A stretch of DNA of 19,553 bases from Pseudaeromonas sp041911695. Lineage in GTDB: Bacteria > Pseudomonadota > Gammaproteobacteria > Enterobacterales > Aeromonadaceae. The notes beneath the pieces are model-generated. The model was given only the letters and a program-made list of their open reading frames with translations, did not search any database and was not told where the DNA came from. The stretch covers positions 1 through 19,553 of the forward strand of contig JAYROM010000049.1 of the NCBI GenBank assembly GCA_041911695.1, read 5' to 3'. Positions within the stretch are counted from its first letter, which is position 1, and every line of letters begins with the position of its first letter. A program made the position numbers and the translations under genes. Below, piece by piece: positions 1-6,912 of the stretch.

Positions 1-104
1 ATCTCTTTTCTGGTCTGACGGCGCTTACTGCTGAATTCACTGTCGGCGAAGGTGAGCTGATGACTCATGATGAACCCTGTTTCATGGCTCCAGATGACGA
101 ACAT
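1..104 (-). CDS. insH: IS5-family transposase InsH, N-terminal 34 codons only
   Basis: Read on the minus strand from an ATG at 104, the product begins MFVIWSHETGFIMSHQ, continues through LTFADSEF and reaches SKRRQTRKE at the window edge. This is the IS5 DDE transposase start, differing from the E. coli protein as I recall it by Glu in place of Arg at position 8. A second in-frame ATG at 68 (MSHQ) is the other start used for this family. The DDE catalytic domain lies outside the window, so activity cannot be assessed. The transposase is transcribed away from the oxidoreductase gene to its right. Confidence 0.92.
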   Translation of the reverse strand, partial: MFVIWSHETGFIMSHQLTFADSEFSSKRRQTRKE

Positions 105-124
105 GATCTCATATCAGGGACTTG

Positions 125-136
125 TTCGCACCTTCC
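125..136. repeat. IS5 terminal inverted repeat
   Basis: TTCGCACCTTCC; its reverse complement GGAAGGTGCGAA is the outer end of IS5. The partner repeat would be to the left of the window. Confidence 0.88.
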
Positions 137-140
137 CTAG
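137..140. repeat. Target-site duplication (CTAG) flanking IS5
   Basis: CTAG immediately follows the inverted repeat. IS5 duplicates a 4-base YTAR target, and CTAG is a typical case. The second copy should lie at the far end of the element, outside the window. Confidence 0.75.
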
Positions 141-169
141 CCAGACACGTTATCCAAGGGAGAATATCC

Positions 170-736
170 ATGCGTCGCATTCTGGTGATTTCCGGCCATC
201 CGGACCTGCAACAATCCTGGACCAACCGTTTGATCCTCGACACCCTCGAGCAGGAAGTCAGCGATCTGGTGGTTCACCGTCTGGATCAGCGCTACCCCGA
301 CTATCAGATTGATGTCGCGCGCGAACAACAGGCGCTGTTGGAGGCCGACATCGTGGTGCTGCAGTTTCCGTTCTACTGGTATTCGGTACCCGCACTGCTC
401 AAACGCTGGCTGGATCAGGTATTCACCTTCAACTTTGCCTATGGCCCGGAAGGCGACAAACTCAAGGGCAAGCAGTACCTGTTATCGCTGACCATCGGCG
501 GCCCGCAGGAGGCCTATCAACCGCTCGGTTATAACCACTTCACCATCGAGCAACTGTTGCGGCCGCTGCAGCAGACCGCCTATCTGGCCGGGATGACCTT
601 CCAACCACCGTTGATCAGCCATCGAATGGTCTATATCCCCGGCGTCTACAACACCCAGGAAGAGGTTGAAGCCCGCGCCCGTGAGCATGCCGACCGGCTG
701 ATGGCCAACCTGGCAGCCTTGCGTGCCCAGGCATAA
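170..736 (+). CDS. NAD(P)H-dependent oxidoreductase, flavodoxin-like fold (KefF/MdaB type)
   Basis: A 188-residue protein of the Flavodoxin_2 group (KefF, MdaB, YwrO, NQO1-like), cytoplasmic FMN/FAD quinone or azo reductases. Visible signatures are the N-terminal beta strand and phosphate loop RRILVISGHP (residues 2-11), the QFPFYWYSVPALLKRWLD segment (about 65-82) that is nearly diagnostic of KefF-like proteins, and the GG loop near residue 108. The ATG at 170 is preferred over an in-frame TTG at 122 because AAGGGAG at 156-162 is well spaced, the TTG start would begin inside the IS5 end, and the shorter protein starts exactly at the fold. No kefC potassium channel gene lies next to it, so a KefF role in glutathione-gated efflux is not supported. 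The IS5 end is only 33 bases upstream, so the native promoter has probably been displaced. Confidence 0.9.
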   Translation: MRRILVISGHPDLQQSWTNRLILDTLEQEVSDLVVHRLDQRYPDYQIDVAREQQALLEADIVVLQFPFYWYSVPALLKRWLDQVFTFNFAYGPEGDKLKGKQYLLSLTIGGPQEAYQPLGYNHFTIEQLLRPLQQTAYLAGMTFQPPLISHRMVYIPGVYNTQEEVEARAREHADRLMANLAALRAQA

Positions 737-747
737 CGACGATAGAT

Positions 748-780
748 AAAAAGACGGGTGACGCACCAGGTCGTCACCCG
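748..780 (-). terminator. Hairpin with T-run on the minus strand (second leftward terminator)
   Basis: A perfect 9-bp stem, CGGGTGACG at 755-763 and CGTCACCCG at 772-780, has an 8-base loop. The run of five A at 748-752 becomes a T-run on the minus strand, so the signal works best for leftward transcripts. On the plus strand it lies just after the oxidoreductase stop but lacks a T tract, so it could stop that transcript only weakly. Confidence 0.55.
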
Positions 781-876
781 AGGAGCCCTCGTCGATATCC
801 TGTCGGCGGACAGGGCGACGTGATAGGGGCAAGGGAACCGCGGCCGGAGGGAGAGCCCGGTCGCGGCAGGACAGCA

Positions 877-899
877 AAACGGCCGGGTCAGCCCGGCCG
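877..899 (-). terminator. Rho-independent terminator of the epimerase-like gene
   Basis: CGGCCGGG at 880-887 and CCCGGCCG at 892-899 form an 8-bp GC stem with a TCAG-type tetraloop. On the minus strand TTTT follows the stem. It starts five bases after the stop codon of the gene at 905-2128. Confidence 0.8.
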
Positions 900-904
900 A
901 CTCA

Positions 905-2128
905 TTACTTCTTCTTGCTCAGGTCGACCAGCGGCTGCTCGACCTGCTTGACCGGATCCTGGCCCTGGATGGTTGCCACCTTGGCCAATGCGCCATCGGT
1001 ATCCGCCTTGCTATGCAGCAGGGTATAGGTCAGATCGAAACGCTTGGTCTCGCCCGGCTGGATCTTCGGTACTAGACCCAGTGCGCGCTGGTACTTGCGG
1101 TTGTAGGCGTAGCTGGTGCCCGGCTCGATACCGGTGACATAGCCCTGCTTCAGGGTGTCAGTGTTCTTCCAGATGGTCAGCACCGGCAGCTGCTGCACGT
1201 TGTAACCGACCGCCACGCCCTTATCGCCGGCCTTGTTATGCAGCACCGCCAGCGAGTTGCCGGCCGCATCGGCCTTCGGCACCAGGTTGAACACCATCTC
1301 GTCGAAGCCCTTGGTCGGCTTCATATAGGTTTGCCAATCTTTCAGCCCCCCCTTGGCGTAGTCGTTGAACGGCGAGATCTCCTTGGCCGCCGCCGTGATC
1401 ACCGCCCCCTCTTCCAGGATCGGGGTACCGAAATTGCTGTGGTAGATGATCTGGTATTCGTGCTCGTAGTCGGCCAGGTTGGTCAGCTCGTCATGCACGT
1501 CGAAGTGGTTCTCGCCCGGAACGACAGTAATACCGGTCCAGGTGACCAGTTCAGTCTTCTTGAAGGTGCGCTCATCCACTTCGCCACGAATATGGATGGC
1601 ATACGGCGCCTTCTCGTCGATGGTCACCTTGACCACCGATGCCGGGGTGTTCTGGGCGCGGCCGTGCAGGCTGAGCAGGGTGCCGTCATCATCCACGCCC
1701 GGATGACCGGTCCACTCGTAACCACAGCGCACCATCATTTCGTTGAAACCGTCCAGCCAACCCAACCCATTCATGCGTTCCAGGTTGATAAAGGCCGGGT
1801 TGACGATCTCCTTGACCGGGGAGTCCCAGCCCAGACGCAGATCGCCACTCTTCACCTGGTAGATACCCATGCCGCGCGTCGGCACCAGGGTCATCTGCAT
1901 CACACCGTTATTGATCAACAGGACATCCACGCCCTCCTGCTTGCCGCCATGCAGGCGCTTTTTCTCGATGCTGAACTTGGCCTTGCTCTTGATGCCCAGC
2001 GACTGGCTGCTGACCTTCCAGTTGCCCACATCTACACCGGCCTTGGCATCGATCAGGGTGAACTCGGCAGCATGGGCCGACACAGCCCCCAGGGCGAACA
2101 GAACGGCAGCGGATAACGTCTTGATCAT
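905..2128 (-). CDS. Secreted aldose 1-epimerase-like protein (DUF4432 family)
   Basis: A 407-residue protein with a clear Sec signal peptide (residues 1-20, cleavage at AHA|A), so it is expected in the periplasm. The mature part resembles the aldose-epimerase-related DUF4432 family, a galactose-mutarotase-like beta fold. Landmarks are MTLVPTRGMGI (about 78-88), the Gly/Trp-rich stretch around GWLDGFNEMMVRCGYEW, LHGRAQNTPA with a conserved-looking His, and YHSNFGTPIL. Known family members act on or bind sugars, but the substrate cannot be read from sequence and I am unsure that this one is catalytic. The ATG at 2128 follows AAGGAAT with good spacing. It is a single gene with its own terminators. 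Two LacI-type operators upstream imply regulation by a sugar-responsive repressor not encoded here. Confidence 0.85.
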   Translation of the reverse strand: MIKTLSAAVLFALGAVSAHAAEFTLIDAKAGVDVGNWKVSSQSLGIKSKAKFSIEKKRLHGGKQEGVDVLLINNGVMQMTLVPTRGMGIYQVKSGDLRLGWDSPVKEIVNPAFINLERMNGLGWLDGFNEMMVRCGYEWTGHPGVDDDGTLLSLHGRAQNTPASVVKVTIDEKAPYAIHIRGEVDERTFKKTELVTWTGITVVPGENHFDVHDELTNLADYEHEYQIIYHSNFGTPILEEGAVITAAAKEISPFNDYAKGGLKDWQTYMKPTKGFDEMVFNLVPKADAAGNSLAVLHNKAGDKGVAVGYNVQQLPVLTIWKNTDTLKQGYVTGIEPGTSYAYNRKYQRALGLVPKIQPGETKRFDLTYTLLHSKADTDGALAKVATIQGQDPVKQVEQPLVDLSKKK

Positions 2129-2168
2129 GGTGTGATTCCTTATCGTGTGCTCTTGATGTATGTGAGAC

Positions 2169-2180
2169 TGAATCGTTTCA
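2169..2180. promoter_or_regulatory. LacI/GalR-type operator, copy 2
   Basis: TGAATCGTTTCA is a 12-base near-perfect palindrome with the central CG typical of LacI/GalR-family operators. It lies between the start codon and the predicted promoter of the epimerase-like gene, 22 bases (about two helical turns) from the perfect copy at 2191-2202. Confidence 0.7.
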
Positions 2181-2190
2181 TTGAGAAAGT

Positions 2191-2202
2191 TGAATCGATT
2201 CA
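2191..2202. promoter_or_regulatory. LacI/GalR-type operator, copy 1 (perfect palindrome)
   Basis: TGAATCGATTCA is a perfect 12-base palindrome with a central CG, sitting at roughly +3 to +14 relative to the predicted start of transcription on the minus strand. A repressor here would block initiation. No LacI-family gene is present in the window. Confidence 0.75.
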
Positions 2203-2211
2203 GCGATAAGA

Positions 2212-2240
2212 AAAATAGAAAAACCGAATAATCACGACAA
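2212..2240 (-). promoter_or_regulatory. Predicted sigma-70 promoter of the epimerase-like gene
   Basis: On the minus strand, TTGTCG (complement of 2235-2240) and TATTTT (complement of 2212-2217) are separated by 17 bases. Both hexamers are moderate matches. The two operators follow directly downstream, which supports the placement. Confidence 0.5.
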
Positions 2241-2344
2241 GGTGTTCAACTTTGCTGTGTGAGTCAGCAGGCACAAAAACCGTGCAGGACCCGGCTGAAA
2301 TTTGTGCTGGATCGCGCGCTGCGCACTGCAGTTGGGCGCCAGGT

Positions 2345-2800
2345 TCAGGGATGTACGCCGCCCAGGTGATGGTCATGGGGGGCGCTTGCTGAGCCGATCA
2401 GGTCCCCGGGCTGATCCAGTTGATGCAAGATACCGCACTCGCGGGTGGTCAACGCGGTCTGGCACTGCGCCCGCAACGCGATGAGCTGGGCTTCCAGCGC
2501 TTGCAGTTCAGCCATCCGCGCCTGCACATGGTGCAGATGGGCATCAATCAGCGCATTGATGCTGGCGCAACTGGCCTCCGGCTGCTGGCGGGCATCGAGC
2601 AGGGCGCGGATCTCGTCATGGGTCATGTCCAGCGAACGACAGCGGCGGATAAAAATCAGCCGTTCGAGGTGTGCCTGGCTATAACGGCGGTAGTTGTTGC
2701 TCTGCTGACGTAATGCGGGCGGGAGCAGCCCTTCGCGTTCGTAATAGCGTACGGTTTCCACCGGACAGGCGGCCAGTTTGGCCAATTCTCCAATTTTCAT
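2345..2800 (-). CDS. cadR: MerR-family Cd(II)/Pb(II)-responsive regulator, CadR type
   Basis: A 151-residue MerR-family activator. The N-terminal winged helix is plain (MKIGELAKLAACPVETVRYY, then EREGLLPP), followed by the IRRCRSLDMTHDEIRALL segment and a dimerisation helix. Cys78, Cys113 and Cys122 correspond to the metal-binding cysteines of CadR/PbrR proteins, and the C-terminus carries a short His-rich tail (HDHH near residues 142-145) as in several CadR proteins. Family knowledge: the dimer distorts an over-long promoter spacer and turns on a metal efflux gene when Cd, Pb or Zn binds. The ATG at 2800 is chosen over an upstream TTG at 2842, because GAGAGGGG precedes it and the longer form would overlap the shared promoter. 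It is divergent from the P-type ATPase it should control. The exact metal preference is inferred. Confidence 0.9.
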   Translation of the reverse strand: MKIGELAKLAACPVETVRYYEREGLLPPALRQQSNNYRRYSQAHLERLIFIRRCRSLDMTHDEIRALLDARQQPEASCASINALIDAHLHHVQARMAELQALEAQLIALRAQCQTALTTRECGILHQLDQPGDLIGSASAPHDHHLGGVHP

Positions 2801-2812
2801 CGCGCCCCTCTC

Positions 2813-2843
2813 TTGACCCTGTAGTGACTTCAGGGTGTGCAAT
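2813..2843 (+). promoter_or_regulatory. MerR-type metal-responsive promoter with 19-bp spacer and operator dyad
   Basis: TTGACC at 2813-2818 and TGCAAT at 2838-2843 are spaced by 19 bp, longer than the usual 17. Within the spacer, positions 2816-2836 form an interrupted palindrome: ACCCTG, one base, AGT, one base, ACT, one base, CAGGGT, with every paired position matching. This is the arrangement of ZntR/CadR/MerR operators. It drives the ATPase gene at 2877 and lies 13 bases from the regulator start. Confidence 0.9.
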
Positions 2844-2876
2844 CAGTGATAACAGATCTCATCACGGAGTGCCACC

Positions 2877-5207
2877 ATGCGCCGTCAGCCTGACACCCCC
2901 GCCGCCCGTCCGGCGATTAAAGCCATTCGTCCTCGCCAGCCCGACCAGCCATTGGCTCGCAAAGCCGGGGCGATCAGCGCCGACACCAAGGCGGCCCCAA
3001 CGTCGGCGGCCGGCTGTGCTGGCGACTGCTGTACGCACGCCGCACCAGCTCTCGGCACCCTGGCGGCAAGCCAGCTTGTCGCCGGGGGCCTGCAGACCGC
3101 GATCCGCATCATGCAGATGGACTGTCCAGTCGAGGAGACGCTGATCCGCAAGAAGCTGGGCAATATGCCGACGGTCAAGCAGCTGGAGTTTAACCTGATG
3201 CAGCGCGTGCTCACCGTGGTGCATGAACCCGCTGCGCTGGAGAGCATCTTGCAGGCAATCCGCAGCCTTGGCTTCGTGCCGGAGGTGGCCTCAGCCGATC
3301 AGCCGCCACCTCCGCTGCCGGCCCCAACAACCGCCTGGTGGCCGATGGCCCTTGGCGGCGGACTCGCCCTGGCCTCCGAGCTGACGCACTGGTTTGCCCT
3401 GCCGGCCATCTGGCCGGCCTTGCTCGCGCTGCTGGCGATTGCCAGCTGTGGCCTCACCACCTATCGCAAGGGCTGGATCGCGCTGCGCCACGCGAACCTG
3501 AATATCAATGCGTTGATGAGCATTGCGGTGACCGGTGCGTTGCTGATTGGCCAGTGGCCGGAGGCAGCGATGGTGATGGTGCTGTTCAGCCTGGCCGAAC
3601 TGATCGAGGCCAAGTCGCTGGATCGTGCCCGCAACGCCATCAGTGGTCTGCTGGCCCTGATGCCGGAGACGGTCAATCTGGTGCAGGCCGACGACCGCCT
3701 CCTCGTCCGCGATGCCCGTGAGGTCTTGCTCGACAGCGTGGTCCGCGTACGCCCCGGCGAGCGCATCGGGCTGGACGGTATTATCGTGCGCGGTCGCTCG
3801 AGCCTGAATCAGGCGGCGATGACCGGCGAGAGCCTGCCGGTGGAGAAAGGCGAAGGCGATACGGTGTTTGCCGGCACCATCAACGAATCCGGCACCCTGG
3901 ACTATCGCGTCACCGCAGCCGCCAACGACACCACACTGGCGCGCATCATCCACGCGGTGGAGGCCGCACAGGGGGCCAAGGCGCCCACCCAGCGTTTTGT
4001 TGACCGCTTTGCCCGCTACTACACCCCGGTGGTCTTTGGTATCGCCCTGTTGGTTGCCCTGCTGCCGCCGTTACTGCTCGGCGCGGCCTGGCTGGACTGG
4101 ATCTACAAGGGGCTGGTGCTGCTGGTCATCGCCTGCCCGTGCGCACTGGTGATCTCCACCCCGGTCACCATCGTCAGCGGGCTGGCCGCTGCCGCCCGGC
4201 AAGGCATCCTGATCAAGGGCGGCGTCTATCTGGAGCAGGGTCGGTTATTGCGCTGGCTGGCACTGGATAAGACCGGCACCCTGACCCACGGCCAACCACA
4301 ACAGACCGACCGCGTGGCCCTGCCCACGAGCAACCACGCTGGCGATAACAGCAGCGATAACAACTGGTATCGCCTGGCAGCCAGCCTGGCCAGCCAGTCC
4401 GATCATCCGGTGTCGCGCGCGATTGTCGCAGCAGCACAGCGGGAGGGGATCAGCAGCCGACCGGTAGCTGAATTCACCGCTTTGCCCGGTCGTGGCGTGC
4501 AGGGGGTGATTGACGGCCAATCCTATGCCCTCGGCAACCACCGGTTAGTGCATGAACGCGGCCTGTGTTCGACCGCGCTTGAGGCGCAACTCACCGCCCT
4601 GGAGCTGCAAGGTAAAAGCGTGGTACTGCTGATCGATGACCAGCGGGTCTATGGCTTGCTGGCGGTGGCGGACACGGTCAAAGCCAGCAGTCGCACCGCG
4701 ATCGACGCCCTGCACAAGCTGGGCATCAAAACCCTGATGCTGAGTGGCGATAATCCGCATACCGTCGCCACTATCGCCGCCCAAATCGGCATCGACGAGG
4801 CGCGAGGCGACCAGTTACCAGATGATAAGCTGCAGGCCATCGCGGCGTTATCGGTCAGCGGTCCGGTCGGCATGGTCGGCGACGGCATCAATGACTCGCC
4901 AGCGCTGGCACGCGCCGACATCGGCTTTGCCATGGGGGCGATGGGCACCGATACCGCCATCGAGACCGCAGATGTGGCGCTGATGGATGATGATCTGCGC
5001 AAGATCCCGACGTTTATCCGCCTGTCGCAGGCCACCCATCGCATCCTGGTGCAGAACATCGTGCTGGCGCTCGGCATCAAGGCCCTGTTCCTCGCCCTGA
5101 CACTGGTCGGCTGGGGCACACTATGGATGGCGGTGTTTGCCGATGTCGGCACCAGCTTGCTGGTGGTGGGTAATGGCCTGCGCCTGTTGCGTCAGCGCAC
5201 GCCATAA
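2877..5207 (+). CDS. zntA: P1B-type heavy-metal (Cd/Zn/Pb) exporting ATPase, ZntA/CadA family
   Basis: A 776-residue inner-membrane pump that uses ATP to export soft divalent metals. All P-type ATPase signatures are present: TGES at 316-319, the transmembrane metal site CPC at 420-422, the phosphorylated Asp464 in DKTGT, the HP dipeptide at 510-511, and GDGIND at 668-673. The N-terminal metal-binding domain is atypical. It reads QMDCPVEE around Cys83, with a single Cys plus Glu residues instead of GMDCxxC, as in some CadA/PbrA pumps. It is preceded by a basic, Pro/Ala-rich leader with Cys47, Cys51, Cys52 and His54. The start at 2877 has GGAG at 2866-2869. Control by the divergent CadR-type regulator is strongly implied by the dyad promoter. 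Zn versus Cd/Pb preference cannot be settled from sequence. Confidence 0.95.
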   Translation: MRRQPDTPAARPAIKAIRPRQPDQPLARKAGAISADTKAAPTSAAGCAGDCCTHAAPALGTLAASQLVAGGLQTAIRIMQMDCPVEETLIRKKLGNMPTVKQLEFNLMQRVLTVVHEPAALESILQAIRSLGFVPEVASADQPPPPLPAPTTAWWPMALGGGLALASELTHWFALPAIWPALLALLAIASCGLTTYRKGWIALRHANLNINALMSIAVTGALLIGQWPEAAMVMVLFSLAELIEAKSLDRARNAISGLLALMPETVNLVQADDRLLVRDAREVLLDSVVRVRPGERIGLDGIIVRGRSSLNQAAMTGESLPVEKGEGDTVFAGTINESGTLDYRVTAAANDTTLARIIHAVEAAQGAKAPTQRFVDRFARYYTPVVFGIALLVALLPPLLLGAAWLDWIYKGLVLLVIACPCALVISTPVTIVSGLAAAARQGILIKGGVYLEQGRLLRWLALDKTGTLTHGQPQQTDRVALPTSNHAGDNSSDNNWYRLAASLASQSDHPVSRAIVAAAQREGISSRPVAEFTALPGRGVQGVIDGQSYALGNHRLVHERGLCSTALEAQLTALELQGKSVVLLIDDQRVYGLLAVADTVKASSRTAIDALHKLGIKTLMLSGDNPHTVATIAAQIGIDEARGDQLPDDKLQAIAALSVSGPVGMVGDGINDSPALARADIGFAMGAMGTDTAIETADVALMDDDLRKIPTFIRLSQATHRILVQNIVLALGIKALFLALTLVGWGTLWMAVFADVGTSLLVVGNGLRLLRQRTP

Positions 5208-5332
5208 ACCATAAACCGTCAGCCGTGAGCGTGAACAACAGCCCGTAGCTGGGCGCCCGCACACAGACAGCAGACCGACTACGCAGGCATCATGCGTCGG
5301 CCTATTCCCGAGAGACAACAGGAGCCCAACAG

Positions 5333-5944
5333 ATGACATCCTCGCGCAGCGAATGGCAAAAAATGCTGGCCGGTGAGCCCTATGACGCCAGTGATGCCGT
5401 GTTAGTTGCCGCCCGCCAGCGGGCGCGGCAGTTGTGCCGGCAACTCAATCAGGGCGAGGGAGACACCGATGCCGTGTTGCATCAACTGCTCGGTCAGCGC
5501 GGTCAGCACTGTCATATCAATCCGCCCTTTTTCTGCGATTACGGCCAGCACATCCGGGTCGGAGAAAACTTCTACGCCAACGTCAACTGCACCATGCTCG
5601 ATGTCTGCGAGGTGGTGATCGGTGATGACGTCCTGCTCGGCCCCAATGTACAGATCTATACCGCGGCTCACCCGATCGCGGTCGCCCCGCGGATGGCGGG
5701 GATCGAGTTTGGCGCGCCGATCACTATCGGCCACCGGGTCTGGATTGGCGGCGGCAGCATCCTCTGTCCTGGCATCACCATCGGCGACAACAGCGTGATC
5801 GGTGCCGGCAGTGTGGTTACCCGCGACATCCCGGCCGGGGTGATCGCGGTCGGTCATCCGTGCCGGGTCTTGCGCGCCATGACCACAGAAGAGCTGGCAG
5901 GCGTAGCCATGACCGCGACAACGGATCCGCTCGATAACGCATGA
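5333..5944 (+). CDS. maa: Maltose/galactoside O-acetyltransferase family (Maa/LacA)
   Basis: A 203-residue acetyl-CoA-dependent sugar acetyltransferase with a left-handed beta-helix. After an N-terminal helical segment (1-55) come hexapeptide repeats, seen as runs such as IRVGEN, VVIGDD, ITIGHR and ITIGDN. His113 in TAAHPIA matches the catalytic His of LacA/Maa, and the WIGGGSILCPG loop and C-terminal VVTRDIPAGVIAVGHPCRV are family hallmarks. Length fits (Maa is about 183, LacA 203). AGGAG at 5320-5324 precedes the ATG. The gene follows the metal ATPase by 125 bases with no obvious terminator between, so partial readthrough is possible. An imperfect hairpin (5275-5298) in that gap has no T-run. 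The physiological acceptor sugar is unknown; the family is thought to detoxify non-metabolised sugars. Confidence 0.9.
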   Translation: MTSSRSEWQKMLAGEPYDASDAVLVAARQRARQLCRQLNQGEGDTDAVLHQLLGQRGQHCHINPPFFCDYGQHIRVGENFYANVNCTMLDVCEVVIGDDVLLGPNVQIYTAAHPIAVAPRMAGIEFGAPITIGHRVWIGGGSILCPGITIGDNSVIGAGSVVTRDIPAGVIAVGHPCRVLRAMTTEELAGVAMTATTDPLDNA

Positions 5945-6032
5945 CGCTAACGCGCTGGTAAACCGCTATATTTTGCTTGGCAGTCCCCGGCTTTGTCCGC
6001 AGACTGCTGTGGACTGACATCACGGAGTGATT

Positions 6033-6842
6033 ATGAACAAGACCATCGGATTTATCGGCGCCGGCAACATGGCCCAGGCCATCATCACCGGTATCGTCAA
6101 CAGTGCCCTGGTCAGCCCGGACAAGGTGCTGGCCTATGATGTGCTGGCGGACAAGACTGCCGAACTGCACGACAGCCTCGGCATCACCGCCTGTGCCAGC
6201 ACCGTGGAAGTGGCCGCCCACAGCGACATCCTGTTCCTGGCGGTCAAACCCTACCTGGTCGCCCAGGTGTTACAGGAGATGGCCGGTCGCCTGCGTCCGG
6301 AGACCGTGGTGGTCTCCATCGCGGCGGGCGTGACCCTGGCCAAGCTGGCCGAAGCCAGCAGCAAGGCAGTCAAGCTGGTACGCGCCATGCCGAACACCCC
6401 GGCATTGGTCAATGCCGGCATGAGCTCGCTGACCCCGAACAAACTGGTCACTGCTGAAGAGATGGCCGATATCGAGGCGATCTTCGCCAGCTTCGGCCGT
6501 GCCGAAGTGGTGCCAGAATCGCTGATCCACGCGGTCACCGGGGTGAGTGGTTCGGCCCCGGCCTATGTGTTCATGTTTATTGAGGCGATGGCCGATGCCG
6601 CTGTACTCGGCGGTATGCCCCGAGCCCAAGCCTACCAGTTTGCCGCGCAGACGGTCGCCGGTGCTGCCCGCATGGTACTGGAAACCGGCCAACACCCCGG
6701 CGCACTCAAAGACATGGTCTGCTCGCCAGGCGGCACCACCATCGAAGCGGTCAAGGTTCTCGAAGAGCGCGGTCTGCGTGCCGCCGTCATGGAAGCCATC
6801 GAGCGCTGCATGGACAAGTCGGAACGGATGAGCCGGCAATAA
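6033..6842 (+). CDS. proC: Pyrroline-5-carboxylate reductase
   Basis: A 269-residue cytoplasmic enzyme for the last step of proline synthesis, reducing 1-pyrroline-5-carboxylate with NAD(P)H. The Rossmann dinucleotide loop GFIGAGNMAQAI begins at about residue 6. FLAVKP (about 69-74), the RAMPNTPA loop and the C-terminal signature PGGTTIEAVKVLEERGLRAAV are all present. The ATG at 6033 is preferred over GTG at 6027 because GGAG at 6024-6027 is then correctly spaced. A TATATT hexamer at 5967-5972 may be its -10 element, though the -35 is poor. In many gammaproteobacteria proC follows yggS; here it does not, and it appears monocistronic with its own terminator. Confidence 0.97.
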   Translation: MNKTIGFIGAGNMAQAIITGIVNSALVSPDKVLAYDVLADKTAELHDSLGITACASTVEVAAHSDILFLAVKPYLVAQVLQEMAGRLRPETVVVSIAAGVTLAKLAEASSKAVKLVRAMPNTPALVNAGMSSLTPNKLVTAEEMADIEAIFASFGRAEVVPESLIHAVTGVSGSAPAYVFMFIEAMADAAVLGGMPRAQAYQFAAQTVAGAARMVLETGQHPGALKDMVCSPGGTTIEAVKVLEERGLRAAVMEAIERCMDKSERMSRQ

Positions 6843-6862
6843 CGCAACACCCTCACCCCCTG

Positions 6863-6889
6863 ACGGGCCGCATTGCCGGCCCGTTTTCT
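6863..6889 (+). terminator. Rho-independent terminator of proC
   Basis: ACGGGCCG at 6863-6870 and CGGCCCGT at 6877-6884 pair around a 6-base loop and are followed by TTTCTT. It lies about 20 bases after the proC stop. Confidence 0.88.
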
Positions 6890-6912
6890 TCGCCCCGCGC
6901 CGACGCTGCGGC

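Larger units (their letters stand above)
1..136 (-). mobile_element. IS5 element, 5' (transposase-start) end, cut by window edge
   Basis: The first 136 bases match the transposase-proximal end of E. coli IS5 as I remember it, with a handful of substitutions. Three things support this. The minus strand encodes the InsH N-terminus. The terminal 12 bases at 125-136 read TTCGCACCTTCC, the IS5 terminal inverted repeat. The next four bases are CTAG, which fits the YTAR target duplication of IS5. The rest of the element lies to the left of the window, so its integrity and the second target-site copy cannot be judged. Confidence 0.93.

Noticed and set aside
67..312. Plus-strand open frame spanning the IS5 end and the oxidoreductase start
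   Set aside because: It crosses the IS boundary, lies antisense to the transposase start and out of frame with the clear oxidoreductase, and has no family signature.
1238..2116. Long 292-codon plus-strand frame
   Set aside because: It is antisense to the DUF4432-type gene, which has a signal peptide, ribosome site and terminator; the antisense product is His/Val-rich and looks like no family.
2801..2842. Extended TTG start for the CadR-type regulator
   Set aside because: It would place coding sequence through the operator dyad, and the ATG at 2800 has a good ribosome site and the standard MerR N-terminus.
4321..4365. Possible frameshift or insertion in the ATPase just after DKTGT (Asn/Asp/Ser-rich stretch)
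   Set aside because: The frame stays open and the following SDHPVSRAI nucleotide-binding motif is intact; this is a variable loop in the family.
5275..5298. Imperfect hairpin between the ATPase and the acetyltransferase as a terminator
   Set aside because: The stem is interrupted by an asymmetric bulge and no T-run follows on either strand.
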